Positions 8,880-18,890 of a stretch of 64,000 nt of DNA are shown here, piece after piece (within the stretch, counting starts at the first letter, position 1; each line of letters opens with the position of its first letter). Below the pieces are notes generated by a model that worked only from the letters and a program-made list of their open reading frames with translations, did not search any database and had not been told where the DNA came from. Made by a program: the position numbers and the translations under genes. This DNA comes from Neobacillus sp. SuZ13 (GTDB taxonomy: Bacteria; Bacillota; Bacilli; Bacillales; Cytobacillaceae). The DNA lies in NCBI RefSeq assembly GCF_030123365.1, contig NZ_CP126107.1:3209501-3273500 (forward strand), in the 5' to 3' direction.

Positions 8880-10313
8880 TCATTCACTAGCGTCAATTAA
8901 AGATTGTAGAATGTGCCCTTCTTCCTCAGGTGTCACTGTTCGTAAATCAATGATAAATTCATCTTTTTGGATCCGTCCGACAATAGCCGGCTTCACTTCT
9001 GTTCGAAGTTTCCTTCCAAGCTGTTCCGCCGTCAAAGTACAGTGTTTCAAAGCGATAACCATAGTTGGAAGCTCCACATCAGGCATCGTTCCCCCACCCA
9101 CTTGACTGGTTGCCTCAGTAATTTTTGTAACATATTTTCCAGTATTTTGTAATAAATTTGTAACAAAAGACTTTGATCGAACGTCTAATTCTTCAAGAGA
9201 TACTAATAAATCTCGAAGCGTTGGAATATTTACCAGTCCAGTTTCACCGCGTGCATAATCAATTAATGTTCCTTCTAATGCCGCTAACGTCATTTTATCG
9301 ACACGCAGCACGCGTGCCAATTGGTGTTTTTTCAAGCGGTCGATGATTTCTTTTTTACCAGCAATAATCCCTGCCTGTGGCCCGCCAAGGAGCTTGTCTC
9401 CACTAAAAGATACAACATCTGCCCCTAATCCAATGACCTCTTTTACGACAGGTTCCTCACCAATTCCATGCTTCCTGAAATCGTATAACGCACCACTTCC
9501 GAGATCTTCATAAAAAATGACATTTTCCAAAGGTTTCGTAAGATTAACAAGCTCTTCCGTTTCGACCGTTTTGGTAAAACCAATCACTTTAAAATTACTC
9601 GTATGAACTTTCATGACAATCGCTGTGTCTGGGCTGACTGCTTTTTCATAATCAGATAGATGCGTTTTATTGGTGGTGCCTACTTCAACTAGGTTGGCCC
9701 CACTCTCTTCCATGATCGAGGAAATTCGAAATGAGCCCCCAATTTCAACAAGCTGCCCTCTCGAAACAATGACTTCTTTTTGAGCTGCTAGGGCTCTTAA
9801 GACAAGATATACGGCAGAAGCATTATTATTAACCACCATGGCTGCTTCTGCCCCAGTGATTTCTTTAATTAGGGCTTCAACATGACTATGTCGTGAGCCT
9901 CTTTCGCCTTCAGATAACTTATACTCAAGATTGGAATAGTTCCTCGCTGTCTCAATAACATGGCTGATTGCGTTTTCGCTCAATCTAGCCCTTCCTAAAT
10001 TCGTATGTAAAATCGTTCCTGTCGCATTGATGACTTTTTCAATTGTATAAGAATAATGTTTCTTTATATTTGATTCAAGGATAGAAAATAGGTCGTCAAG
10101 AAAATCGTTGGTACCTGGTCTAGCACCCGGCCAATTATCATAAAAAATTGCCCCCCTAATGGTTTCAAGACAATCTTTAAGTTGTTTGGTCAAATTCAAT
10201 TGATCCAGCTGACTTTCTTTCAGCATTTTCAAAAACCTTTGATGATTTTGAAGTTCGTGAATCGCTGGGATGGAACGTAGCCATTCTTTCAAGGTAAAAA
10301 CTCCTTTATCCAT
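8880..10313 (-). CDS. selA: L-seryl-tRNA(Sec) selenium transferase
   Basis: This 477-residue PLP enzyme converts seryl-tRNA(Sec) to selenocysteinyl-tRNA(Sec) using selenophosphate. Visible signatures are INATGTILHTNLGRARLS near residue 95, VVNNNASAVYL, the PLP-Lys segment SFSGDKLLGGPQAG, and GRIQKDEFIIDLRTV at the C-terminus. The length is normal for bacterial SelA. selD and a UGA-containing Rdx gene lie just upstream, fitting a selenium locus. selB, often directly downstream of selA, is absent: the tandem repeat array follows instead. selB and selC must lie outside this window if the pathway works. Confidence 0.95.
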   Translation of the reverse strand: MDKGVFTLKEWLRSIPAIHELQNHQRFLKMLKESQLDQLNLTKQLKDCLETIRGAIFYDNWPGARPGTNDFLDDLFSILESNIKKHYSYTIEKVINATGTILHTNLGRARLSENAISHVIETARNYSNLEYKLSEGERGSRHSHVEALIKEITGAEAAMVVNNNASAVYLVLRALAAQKEVIVSRGQLVEIGGSFRISSIMEESGANLVEVGTTNKTHLSDYEKAVSPDTAIVMKVHTSNFKVIGFTKTVETEELVNLTKPLENVIFYEDLGSGALYDFRKHGIGEEPVVKEVIGLGADVVSFSGDKLLGGPQAGIIAGKKEIIDRLKKHQLARVLRVDKMTLAALEGTLIDYARGETGLVNIPTLRDLLVSLEELDVRSKSFVTNLLQNTGKYVTKITEATSQVGGGTMPDVELPTMVIALKHCTLTAEQLGRKLRTEVKPAIVGRIQKDEFIIDLRTVTPEEEGHILQSLIDASE

Positions 10314-10463
10314 CGTTCTATTTCTATAATTTATACCCAGTATAAGAGCCCATACATGATTGTAATTAGTAAAAGGGGCGCTTCTGCATGTCCCAATTAT
10401 AGCATATCATTTTCACATTTTTATCCCTTATGAATAAAATGAAACGAGCAAGGGGGATTAATT

Positions 10464-10862
10464 ATGTCAAAAAAGAAACAACTGAAAAATCAAAGCTTTG
10501 ACTTTGACGAAGTGGAGAAATGGCTGGAAAGTTATTTTCTCGATCCACTTACATCCTATTTTGATGCAACCCAATTTCAAATCGATCTGTATGAAACAGA
10601 GAAGGAATGGATTGTCGAGGCCATATTAAGTGATTTTGAAACTTCTGAAATAAAGGTATATATAGAAGGAAATAACTTAGTGATATCTGCGTCTAAATAC
10701 CCCCCTTCCATGAAACAACAGAAGCGTGTACGGACCATCAACTTTCCGTTTCTAGTCGTAAATCAGACAGTTTATGCAACTTTTAGTAATGGAATATTAG
10801 AAGTTTTCATATCAAAAACAGATAGATGTAGTGGAAAAAATAGGTACATTACCATGCCTTAA
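10464..10862 (+). CDS. Hsp20/alpha-crystallin-like protein, possibly spore-coat CotM/CotP type
   Basis: The 132-residue protein has a central beta-rich region (WIVEAILSDFETSEIKVYIEGNNLVISASK) and a later NGILEVFISK segment, the pattern of the alpha-crystallin domain of small heat-shock proteins. Family members are chaperones; in Bacillus, divergent ones (CotM, CotP) are spore coat proteins. The N-terminus is charged, with no signal peptide. The ATG follows AAGGGGGATTAATT. It is flanked by selA (divergent) and the Rdx selenoprotein gene (convergent), and the terminator between those two serves it. Confidence 0.6.
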   Translation: MSKKKQLKNQSFDFDEVEKWLESYFLDPLTSYFDATQFQIDLYETEKEWIVEAILSDFETSEIKVYIEGNNLVISASKYPPSMKQQKRVRTINFPFLVVNQTVYATFSNGILEVFISKTDRCSGKNRYITMP

Positions 10863-10921
10863 ATTCAATATTGTGGTATTTTTTTTTACACCTCAGTTGA
10901 CATAACATTATTATAATAATA

Positions 10922-10970
10922 AAGTAGCCCCCTAATCCTTTTGGACCAGAGGGCTGCTTTTTTATTTTTT
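10922..10970 (+). terminator. terminator downstream of the Hsp20-like gene
   Basis: The stem aaagtagccc / gggctgcttt (one G-U pair) is followed by a T-rich tail, about 60 bp after the stop. It also overlaps the 3' end of the convergent Rdx gene. Confidence 0.75.
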
Positions 10971-11201
10971 TGAAATGATTTCGATCATTTCGTCTGTATC
11001 CGGGAATACTCCCGTTTCAAGTTTGGAATAGATCTTCTCCCCATTCACGGTCACTTCAAATGCGCCGCCCGAACTAGGAATGAGTTCTAACTTTTGAATA
11101 TCTCTAAAAAAATGATTAAATAGCTCTTCCGCGAAACTCGCGGCTTTAGGTGCGTAGTTTCATTGCATGCAAAATTCTACAATAATATGGTAGTTCTTCA
11201 T
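10962..11201 (-). CDS. Rdx (SelW/SelT/SelH-like) selenoprotein with in-frame UGA
   Basis: Reading UGA at 11162-11160 as selenocysteine gives 79 residues: a beta strand (YHIIVEF), the redox motif Cys-Met-Gln-Sec at residues 11-14, then NYAPKAASFAEELFNHFF, PSSGGAFEVTVNGEKIYSK and a C-terminal helix. This is the Rdx thioredoxin-like fold with its CxxU motif, proposed to act in thiol redox chemistry. GGAGG precedes the ATG. A six-bp perfect stem just downstream of the UGA is a SECIS candidate. With UGA read as stop the product would be a 13-residue stub, so conventional gene calling skips it. selA and selD flank it. Confidence 0.88.
11129..11143 (-). promoter_or_regulatory. SECIS-like hairpin of the Rdx selenoprotein mRNA
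   Basis: The perfect stem CCGCGA / TCGCGG with a 3-nt loop begins 16 bases after the UGA in the coding strand. Bacterial SECIS elements are hairpins inside the reading frame just downstream of the Sec codon, bound by SelB. Function is inferred from position. Confidence 0.6.
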
Positions 11202-11345
11202 AAAAAATGCCTCCATTTTATGTGGGTTTACTACACCAAGATAGTGTTAATATTTTAACCTATTCCCGCTTTCACTACAAATTTTTTGTCTATTCGTGCG
11301 GATTTACAGGGAAAGAGTTATACTATAAAAATGGAGGTGGACACG

Positions 11346-12398
11346 TTGAGTGAACATGATAAAATACGCTTGACCTCTTTGTCAACAAAAGCTGGTTGAG
11401 GCTGCAAAATTGGTCCTGAGGACCTGGCGCAAGTTTTGCGTCATTTACCGAAACAAGAACCTGTTCCAGAATTATTAGTGGGACTTGATACATCTGATGA
11501 TGCTGGGGTCTATCAATTAACTGACTCCATCGCACTAATTCAGACCGTAGATTACTTCACCCCTATTGTGGATGACCCTTATATGTTTGGACAAATCACC
11601 GCTGCAAACGCATTAAGTGATGTTTATGCAATGGGCGGAGAACCCAAAACAGTCTTGAATATCGTCGGCTTCCCGATTAAAAAATTGGGTGCTGAAATGC
11701 TTTCAGACATACTGCGTGGCGCTGCTGATAAAGTAAAGGAAGCCGGAGCGATTACCGTGGGCGGTCATTCTATTGATGACCAAGAACCTAAATTTGGATT
11801 ATCCGTAACTGGAATCGTCCACCCAGATAAAGTGTGGAAAAATATCGGTGCCGAGCCAGGTGATGTCCTTGTATTGACTAAACCAATTGGTGTTGGAATT
11901 ATTACTACAGGCATTAAAAGAAGCGTGGTAACGCCAGAACAGGAACAAATTGTGACTGACACCATGGCAGCGCTAAATAAGGTAGCAGCTGAAGAGTTAT
12001 CAGATTTTCACCCTCATGCTGTCACAGATATAACGGGATTTGGACTACTTGGTCATGGAAGTGAAATGGCGCGCGGCAGTAATGTCAGCTTTGAATTCTC
12101 ACTCTCACAAGTACCTGTATTAGAAGGTGCACTAGAATTAGCTAAAAATGGTGTAGTTCCCGGTGGTTCGAAGGCGAATCATAAATGGTTAGCGGAGGAT
12201 GTTTTCTATGAGGAGATCCTTCCTGAGGAACAACTTCTACTTTGCGATGCGATTACTTCCGGCGGTTTGTTTATCGCTCTCAGTGAGCAGGAAGCTGCTG
12301 AGTACGTGGACAAACTTCATGCAAGTGGATTAGCTTATGCTTCAATTGTAGGAAGAGTTACGGAGAAAAAGGAAAAATATATTTATGTGAAAAGATAA
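11346..12398 (+). CDS. selD: selenide, water dikinase (selenophosphate synthetase), selenocysteine-containing
   Basis: The enzyme makes selenophosphate from selenide and ATP. Reading the UGA at 11397 as Sec gives a 350-residue protein with the SelD active site Ala-Gly-Sec-Gly-Cys-Lys at residues 16-21, where many relatives have Cys. Downstream motifs are GLDTSDDAGVY, TVDYFTPIVDDPYMFGQI, GGHSIDDQEPKFGLSVTG and DITGFGLLGHG. A plain ORF search starts only at 11436 and loses the catalytic N-terminus. The TTG at 11346 follows GGAGGTG; an in-frame ATG at 11331 lacks a ribosome site. Making SelD itself a selenoprotein creates feedback: SelD is needed to make its own Sec. Confidence 0.95.
11404..11439 (+). 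promoter_or_regulatory. SECIS-like hairpin of selD
   Basis: A two-part stem starts just after the UGA: the outer arms GCAAAA / TTTTGC enclose a perfect inner hairpin GGTCC-TGA-GGACC (11412-11424). Spacing and placement fit a bacterial SECIS element inside the coding region. Confidence 0.65.
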
Positions 12399-12432
12399 CA
12401 GCGAAGCCCTGAGGGTTCGCTGTTTCTTTTTT
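12397..12432 (+). terminator. terminator of selD
   Basis: The stem acagcgaagccct / agggttcgctgt overlaps the selD stop codon and is followed by a T-rich run. Confidence 0.85.
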
Positions 12433-12433
12433 T

Positions 12434-12470
12434 ACTTAAAAAAATATCCCGAACCATTTCGGCTCGGGAT
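12434..12470 (-). terminator. terminator of the threonine-degradation operon
   Basis: In the minus direction, ATCCCGAGCC pairs with GGTTCGGGAT and is followed by a run of T, just after the tdh stop. Confidence 0.85.
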
Positions 12471-12478
12471 TATTAAGA

Positions 12479-13423
12479 TTATATCTTCTGACGTAGTTTT
12501 TCCACCATGTCCTTTGTCATTTTATCCAAATCAAATGCGTATTTAAAGCCCCATTCCTCTTTTGCTGCTGTAGCATCAATAGAATTCGGCCAACTTTCTG
12601 CTATTTTTTGACGGTCTGGATCTACATTATACGAAATTTTAAATCCAGGTACAAACTTAGCGATGGAAGCAGCAATTTCTTCTGGATCAAAGCTCATTGC
12701 CGTAACATTAAAAGCATTGCGATGGATTAATTTAGAGGAATCGGCCTCCATTAGGTCAACAATCGCATTCAAGGCATCAGGCATATACATCATATCCATA
12801 TAAGTACCTTTATCAATGTAAGAAGTGTATTTTCCATTTTTGACTGCTTCATAATAAATTTCAACCGCATAATCAGTGGTTCCCCCACCAGGAAGTGCGA
12901 CATAGGAAATTAATCCAGGAAAACGTAAGCCACGGGTATCGACTCCAAATTTATGGAAATAGTAGTCAGACAATAATTCCCCTGCCACTTTATTGACCCC
13001 GTACATCGTAGTTGGTCGCATAATTGTATCTTGAGGGGTGTTGTCTTTTGGAGTTGAAGGCCCAAAAGCACCAATCGAACTCGGTGTGAAAAATTGTGCT
13101 TTTAGTTCCTTGGCCGTTTCAAGTCCATTCATCAGCCCGCCCATGTTTAAATTCCATGCAAATACCGGTTTTGCTTCCGCAGTGGCTGATAATAATGCGG
13201 CTAAGTGCATAACTGTATCAACTTTGTATTTTTTAGCTACTTCCACCATTCGGTTTAAATCTGTTACATCAATAGTCTCAAATGGGCCGCTTTGAGCAGC
13301 TTCACTGTCATTCTTTTTGATATCTGTCGCAATAACGTTATCCGCTCCATAAATGTCTCGCAGCTTTAAAGTTAATTCTGATCCAATCTGCCCTAAAGCA
13401 CCTGTGATTAAAATACGCTTCAT
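12479..13423 (-). CDS. tdh: L-threonine 3-dehydrogenase, SDR/epimerase type
   Basis: The 314-residue protein starts with the Rossmann motif ITGALGQIGSEL and has the SDR dyad in TTMYGVNKVAGE (Tyr-x-x-x-Lys). Sequence style and its position directly after kbl identify it as the NAD-dependent, SDR-type threonine dehydrogenase, which oxidises threonine to 2-amino-3-ketobutyrate. It differs from the zinc-dependent medium-chain Tdh of E. coli. It lies 49 bp downstream of kbl on the same strand, so the two probably form one operon ending at the terminator that follows. Confidence 0.88.
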   Translation of the reverse strand: MKRILITGALGQIGSELTLKLRDIYGADNVIATDIKKNDSEAAQSGPFETIDVTDLNRMVEVAKKYKVDTVMHLAALLSATAEAKPVFAWNLNMGGLMNGLETAKELKAQFFTPSSIGAFGPSTPKDNTPQDTIMRPTTMYGVNKVAGELLSDYYFHKFGVDTRGLRFPGLISYVALPGGGTTDYAVEIYYEAVKNGKYTSYIDKGTYMDMMYMPDALNAIVDLMEADSSKLIHRNAFNVTAMSFDPEEIAASIAKFVPGFKISYNVDPDRQKIAESWPNSIDATAAKEEWGFKYAFDLDKMTKDMVEKLRQKI

Positions 13424-13472
13424 CGTCGTTTCTCCGTCCTCTTCACTTAGGTTAAAAAAATGTAACTATATA

Positions 13473-14663
13473 TTAGATAACACCCATTTCCTTACCTACT
13501 TTTTCGTATATTGCAATCGCACGATCGAGTAATTCTTTTGAATGTGCTGCTGTTGGCATGTTACGAACACGACCGGTCCCTTTTGGTACTGTTGGGAAAA
13601 CAATGGCCTTTGCATAAACCCCTTCTTCATACAAACGTTTGCTGAATTGTTGAGTAAGTGCTTCATCGCCAATAATACAAGGTGTGATTGGTGTTTCACT
13701 GTCACCAATATTAAAACCTAACTCTTTTAAACCTTTTTTAAGATAATTGCCATTCTCCCATAGTTTCTCGTTAAGTTCCGTGCTTTCCATTAGGATTTCA
13801 ATCGACTTCTTGCTAGCTGCCACATCTGCAGGAGTTAGCGAAGTTGAAAATAGGAATGGGCGGCTACGAACTTTTAACCAATCTATAAGATTCTTTTTAC
13901 CCGCTACATATCCGCCAACTACACCAATTGCTTTGGATAATGTGCCAATTTGAAAATCAATTTTATCAGAAAGACCAAAATGCTTGACAGTCCCTGCCCC
14001 GTCACCAAGGACACCTGATCCATGGGCATCGTCAACATAGGTGATTAAGTCAAATTCTTCAGCAATCTTAACGATTTCGGGAAGCAGAGCAATATCGCCA
14101 TCCATGGAGAAGACGCCATCGGTGATCACCATAATTTTATTGTAAAGACCTGACTCTTTTGCTTCTTTTGCTTTTGCACGTAAATCTTCCATATCTGAGT
14201 GATTAACACGGATGATTTTTGCTTTTGAAAGACGACAGCCGTCAATAATCGATGCATGGTTTAATTCATCCGATAGAATCGCATCATTTTTATCCATAAC
14301 AGCGGAAATGGCTGCCATGTTGCAATTAAATCCAGATTGATAGGCAATTGCTGCTTCCGTATGTTTAAATTCAGCCAATTTTTCTTCGAGTTCCACATGC
14401 AGTTTGAGTGTTCCGTTGATCGTACGGACCGCCCCTGCACCAACACCGTAGGTTTCAATGGCCTCTTCAGCAGCTTTTTTCAAACGTTCATCGGTTGCTA
14501 AACCTAAATAGTTATTAGAAGAAAGATTAACAAGTTCTCTTCCGTTTATTGTGATAACCGGACCATTCGGGCTTTCTAGTGGATCAATGACATTGTATAA
14601 GCCTTTTCCCTTTAAATCCTCAAGATTTTCATTTAAAAATTGCTCCAAAATATGACTAGACAT
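13473..14663 (-). CDS. kbl: glycine C-acetyltransferase (2-amino-3-ketobutyrate CoA ligase)
   Basis: The 396-residue PLP enzyme of the alpha-oxoamine synthase family cleaves 2-amino-3-ketobutyrate with CoA to glycine and acetyl-CoA, completing threonine breakdown. Motifs are [42 protein letters not shown] and the PLP-Lys segment [14 protein letters not shown]. The length is normal. AGGGGG lies before the ATG. It is first gene of the kbl-tdh pair. Confidence 0.93.
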   Translation of the reverse strand: MSSHILEQFLNENLEDLKGKGLYNVIDPLESPNGPVITINGRELVNLSSNNYLGLATDERLKKAAEEAIETYGVGAGAVRTINGTLKLHVELEEKLAEFKHTEAAIAYQSGFNCNMAAISAVMDKNDAILSDELNHASIIDGCRLSKAKIIRVNHSDMEDLRAKAKEAKESGLYNKIMVITDGVFSMDGDIALLPEIVKIAEEFDLITYVDDAHGSGVLGDGAGTVKHFGLSDKIDFQIGTLSKAIGVVGGYVAGKKNLIDWLKVRSRPFLFSTSLTPADVAASKKSIEILMESTELNEKLWENGNYLKKGLKELGFNIGDSETPITPCIIGDEALTQQFSKRLYEEGVYAKAIVFPTVPKGTGRVRNMPTAAHSKELLDRAIAIYEKVGKEMGVI

Positions 14664-14986
14664 TCTTTATACCCCCTAATTATTTGGACCTTTAATGTCA
14701 ATTGCGGAAAAACAGTTGTCCGTTTCAGGTGGACGTTTATTTGCTGTTAAATAGCGGTATTAAAGGATTCCTATTGTATACTTTATCATAAATTTTTAAA
14801 GTTGTTCATATATAGTGGACAAAAAAGAAAAATATTTTTTATATCCTTTTAGAATACCCAAATCAAAATAATGTTATTTTATAAAATAATTCACTAAACA
14901 TTAACTTAAAAATAGATTTCTTTTCCGTTATAATGGTTTCTTAAAGAAGTTATGATCTCGATTGCTTTTAAGAAAGGATGTCAACC
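14664..14986. other. intergenic region between divergent kbl and a small membrane protein gene
   Basis: About 320 AT-rich bases hold the 5' regions of two divergent genes. I see no T-box, riboswitch or clear operator. A TATACAAT stretch near 14770 (minus strand) could be a -10 for kbl, without a convincing -35. Confidence 0.4.
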
Positions 14987-15274
14987 TTGTCATTTTTATA
15001 TTCTGTCTTGTACACACTTATCCTTGGTGCTGTATTTATATTTTTATTTATCTTCGCCTACGATCTCCTTTATGGTGAAAAACAAGAAAAGCAAACCAAG
15101 AAACTACATAAATATTTTCAAAAAGAGACCATTAAGAAGATCGACGTACTCGAACGTCAACCTCGGAAATTCACCATGTATCAAGTGACAACAAATAATG
15201 GAATTCAAAAGATTAAAATGAAACCAGGTTATAAGGTGATTAAAATCGTCTCAAAGGAAACAAAGAAGAAGTAA
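14987..15274 (+). CDS. small single-pass membrane protein of unknown function
   Basis: I do not recognise this protein. From the TTG at 14987 (AAAGGA eight bases upstream) it has 95 residues: one strongly hydrophobic segment at about residues 4-25, then a basic Lys-rich domain ending ETKKK. An ATG at 14978 is also in frame but too close to the ribosome site. The layout suggests an N-terminal anchor with a soluble basic tail. It is convergent with the nitronate monooxygenase gene, with a shared terminator. Confidence 0.65.
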   Translation: MSFLYSVLYTLILGAVFIFLFIFAYDLLYGEKQEKQTKKLHKYFQKETIKKIDVLERQPRKFTMYQVTTNNGIQKIKMKPGYKVIKIVSKETKKK

Positions 15275-15357
15275 CTGACCTTCGCTTTGGTCCTCACATA
15301 GAAGGCCGTTTTGTATGTGATTGCTATATTCCAATCACATATACACCAATTTGACGT

Positions 15358-15393
15358 AAAAAACGCTCAGCCAAATCATGCTGAGCGTTTTTT
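15358..15393. terminator. bidirectional terminator
   Basis: AAAAACGCTCAGC pairs with GCTGAGCGTTTTT across an 8-nt loop between convergent genes, with A and T runs on either side. Confidence 0.9.
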
Positions 15394-15412
15394 ACTTTTC
15401 ATTTAGTTAGTA

Positions 15413-16420
15413 TTAATTTACTGACACGGAACTAAATTTTCCTGCATTCCGATTGAGATTTTGTAATGCCTCTTTGTATTCGCTTTCTAAACTATTAATT
15501 ATTTCGGACACTGATTCAATTTTATTGATGGCTCCGACGCCATGGCCGGCTGACCATATATCGCGCCATGCTTTCGCATTTGTTTCCCTTTGCATACTAT
15601 CAAAGTTAACCTGATCTTTTTTGACCAGAGTCCCGGGGTCCAATCCTGCCTTTTTAATACTAGGTACCAGCATATTACACATGACGCCGGAGAAAGCATC
15701 AGTTAATAGGATATCTTCTTGTGTGGATTCAACGAGCATTTCACGATACTCATCATTAGCCATACTTTCGGTAGCCACGATAAATCTTGTTCCCATATAA
15801 GCTAGATCTGCACCTGCAGCTTGTGCAGCTAGTATCCCCTTGCCTGTAGAGATAGAACCTGCCAGGACAATAATGCCATCCCAGAAGTTGCGAACCATAT
15901 CCACAAAGGCAAAGTTGTTAATTTGTCCAGCATGACCTCCTGCCCCGCTAGCCACTAATATCAGGCCATCGACACCAGCTTCTGCCGCTTTTTTCGCAAA
16001 TTTCAAATCACTAACATCTGAGAATACGAGCCCGCCATATTCATGCACAATATCAACGACTAATTTCGGACTTCCTAAAGAGGTAATCACCAATTGCGGC
16101 TGATGCTTTTTAATCAATTCAAGTTCTGCCTGCAGGCGGCCGTAGGAACTATGTACAACCATGTTCATCGCCCATGGTGCAATCTTTCGGTTGGGTTCGA
16201 GGGCCCGTGCCTCATCCAACTCTGCATTTAATTGCCCCATCCACTGATCAAGAACTTCAATGGGTCTTGCATTTGGAGCAGGAAAAGAACCAATTACTCC
16301 ATTCAGACAACAATTTTTTACGAGTTCGGTGCCTGACACCAAAAACATCGGGGCTGAAATGGCTGGTAATTTCATTTGGTTCCACCAGGAATCTGGAATA
16401 GATTTCTTCATAGTACTCAC
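15413..16420 (-). CDS. nitronate monooxygenase family (NPD) flavoprotein
   Basis: The 335-residue TIM-barrel FMN protein starts with LPAISAPMFLVSG and contains GLILVASGAGGHAGQ, with the His of the active site, and VLAGSISTGKGILAAQAAGADLAYMGTRF, the phosphate-binding end. The family oxidises nitronates such as propionate-3-nitronate; some members are enoyl-ACP reductases or quinone reductases, so the substrate is uncertain. Codons for LVSGTE coincide with a 13-bp sequence (16328-16340) found twice more in this window. It appears monocistronic. Confidence 0.82.
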   Translation of the reverse strand: MSTMKKSIPDSWWNQMKLPAISAPMFLVSGTELVKNCCLNGVIGSFPAPNARPIEVLDQWMGQLNAELDEARALEPNRKIAPWAMNMVVHSSYGRLQAELELIKKHQPQLVITSLGSPKLVVDIVHEYGGLVFSDVSDLKFAKKAAEAGVDGLILVASGAGGHAGQINNFAFVDMVRNFWDGIIVLAGSISTGKGILAAQAAGADLAYMGTRFIVATESMANDEYREMLVESTQEDILLTDAFSGVMCNMLVPSIKKAGLDPGTLVKKDQVNFDSMQRETNAKAWRDIWSAGHGVGAINKIESVSEIINSLESEYKEALQNLNRNAGKFSSVSVN

Positions 16421-16539
16421 CTATCCTTTATTTTAGAATTTTCAGAATTAATTTTCTCTTTAATAGTAACTGAAAATGAATGGTTATTCAATATTTGTGT
16501 AGTTCTTTTATTTATACCTGTTAAAACGCTTACTGAGCA

Positions 16540-16573
16540 CGAACAATTTTAATTTTAAAAACCATAATGTTCG
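16540..16573 (+). promoter_or_regulatory. candidate PurR box pair before xpt-pbuX
   Basis: CGAACAATT at 16540 and an inverted copy (reverse complement AAAACGAACATTA) ending at 16573 match the CGAA-cored PurBox half-site. The CGAA-to-TTCG distance is 26 nt, wider than the 16-17 nt I recall for B. subtilis, so this is tentative. xpt-pbuX is a known PurR target in B. subtilis. Confidence 0.4.
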
Positions 16574-16591
16574 TTTTTTGCAAAAAAATGA

Positions 16592-16621
16592 TTGATTTCC
16601 TCTTTTTATGTGCTTTATAAT
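16592..16621 (+). promoter_or_regulatory. sigma-A promoter of xpt-pbuX
   Basis: TTGATT and TATAAT are separated by 18 bp, about 20 bp before the riboswitch aptamer. Confidence 0.7.
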
Positions 16622-16641
16622 GTGAATAAATTCATATCCGT

Positions 16642-16718
16642 TTCACTCATATAATCGCGGGGATATGGCCCGCAAGTTTCTACCAGATTGCCGATAACAG
16701 TCTGACTATGGGTGAGTA
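16642..16718 (+). promoter_or_regulatory. purine (guanine-class) riboswitch aptamer
   Basis: The three-way junction is readable: P1 strands CACTCATA / TATGGGTGAGT, P2 GCGGG / CCCGC, the loop segment AAGTTTCTACC and P3 CAGA / TCTG. The core GACTATGGG has C at the specificity position, the guanine/hypoxanthine/xanthine class rather than adenine. It precedes xpt-pbuX, its classic place in Bacillus. Ligand binding should favour the terminator that follows. Confidence 0.96.
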
Positions 16719-16775
16719 GTGGGAAGATCTCCTCTTTTTAAGATGTGTATTACTTCCATTACCTTTTGGACTTAT

Positions 16776-17454
<679 letters not shown>

Positions 17455-17455
<1 letters not shown>

Positions 17456-18759
17456 TGAAACAACATCCTTTAAAAATTACCTCACTTGGAATTCAACATG
17501 TATTAGCCATGTATGCGGGTGCTGTAATCGTTCCACTAATTGTTGGAGGAGCACTTAAATTTTCAGGAGAACAATTAACCTACTTAGTATCGATTGATAT
17601 CTTAATGTGTGGGATTGCAACTATTTTACAAGTTTGGCAGAATCGCTTTTTTGGTATTGGCTTACCTATTGTCCTTGGTTGTACCTTTACAGCAGTTGGA
17701 CCAATGATTGCCATTGGCGGACAGTTTGGGATTTCTGCTATCTACGGTTCGATTCTTATTTCTGGACTTATAGTCATTGCTATTTCCCAATTCTTTGGAA
17801 AGTTAATAAAGTTCTTTCCACCGGTTGTTACTGGCTCTGTTGTTACTATTATTGGGATTACACTTATCCCTGTCGCAATGAATAACATCGCTGGTGGACA
17901 AGGTAGCCCAGATTTTGGCAGTCTTTCAAATATCAGCTTAGCTTTCGGAACGTTGCTATTTATTATCTTCCTTTACCGTTTTACAAAAGGTTTTATTCGT
18001 TCCATTTCCATCTTACTTGGATTAATTGGCGGTACATTAGCTGCAACTATTATGGGAAAAGTAAATTTCTCTGCGGTAGCTGACGCTTCATGGTTCCACA
18101 TGGTAAAGCCATTTTACTTTGGAACACCTACCTTTGAATGGACTCCAATCATTACGATGACTCTCGTTGCCATTGTGAGCATGGTAGAATCAACTGGTGT
18201 TTATTTCGCCCTAAGTGATATCACTGGGAAAAAATTAACGGAGAAGGATTTATCAAGAGGTTATCGTGCGGAAGGTCTCGCCTCAATCATCGGTGCCGTG
18301 TTCAATGCATTTCCTTATACTACCTACTCTCAAAATGTAGGCTTGGTCCAACTCTCAGGAGTAAAAAGTAATAATGTCATTTATGCAATGGGCGGAATGT
18401 TAGTATTTCTTGGGTTTATTCCGAAAATCGCGGCATTCACGACCGTTATTCCAACACCCGTACTTGGTGGTGCCATGGTGGCGATGTTTGGAATGGTCAT
18501 TGCCTATGGAATTAAAATGCTTGGAAACGTAGATTTTTCATCACAAGAAAATCTTTTAATTATTGCATGTTCTGTCGGGATGGGTATGGGCGTAACGGCC
18601 GTACCGGATATGTTTGCCCACCTGCCAGAAGGAGTGAAAATCCTTACTAGCAGCGGCATTGTAACAGGAAGTTTAACTGCTATATTTTTAAACATTGTAT
18701 TCAATTTAACAAAATCAACAAAACAAGTGAAGCAAATGAAGGAACAAAAAGCAGCTTAA
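17455..18759 (+). CDS. pbuX: xanthine permease, NCS2 family
   Basis: The 434-residue membrane protein has about a dozen or more hydrophobic segments and NCS2/UraA hallmarks: GIQHVLAMYAGAVIVPLIVG at the start, the VSMVESTGVYFALS segment with the conserved substrate-binding Glu, and NAFPYTTYSQNVGLVQLSGV. It imports xanthine for Xpt. It is co-transcribed with xpt and ends with a 3' stem-loop. Confidence 0.95.
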
Positions 18760-18860
18760 ATAACTTCTTATATCCGGCATATTGAGACCAAAAATATGTA
18801 GGTATGATGCTTATTTTGATGCTTGCTTGCATTAGAAGTGTACTTATAATTGATAAAGAT

Positions 18861-18890
18861 CAGATGTCCTCGTGATGTCTGGTTTTTTTA
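18861..18890 (+). terminator. terminator of xpt-pbuX
   Basis: CAGATGTC pairs with GATGTCTG (two G-U pairs) and is followed by seven T. It lies 100 bp after pbuX. I see nothing else identifiable between 18760 and 19175. Confidence 0.7.

Noticed and set aside
11397..11399. selD as a frameshifted or nonsense pseudogene
   Set aside because: The UGA falls exactly on the catalytic Cys/Sec position, is followed by a SECIS-like hairpin, and selA and another UGA gene are adjacent.
14664..14986. Riboswitch or T-box before kbl
   Set aside because: No conserved core motif or terminator/antiterminator pair could be found.
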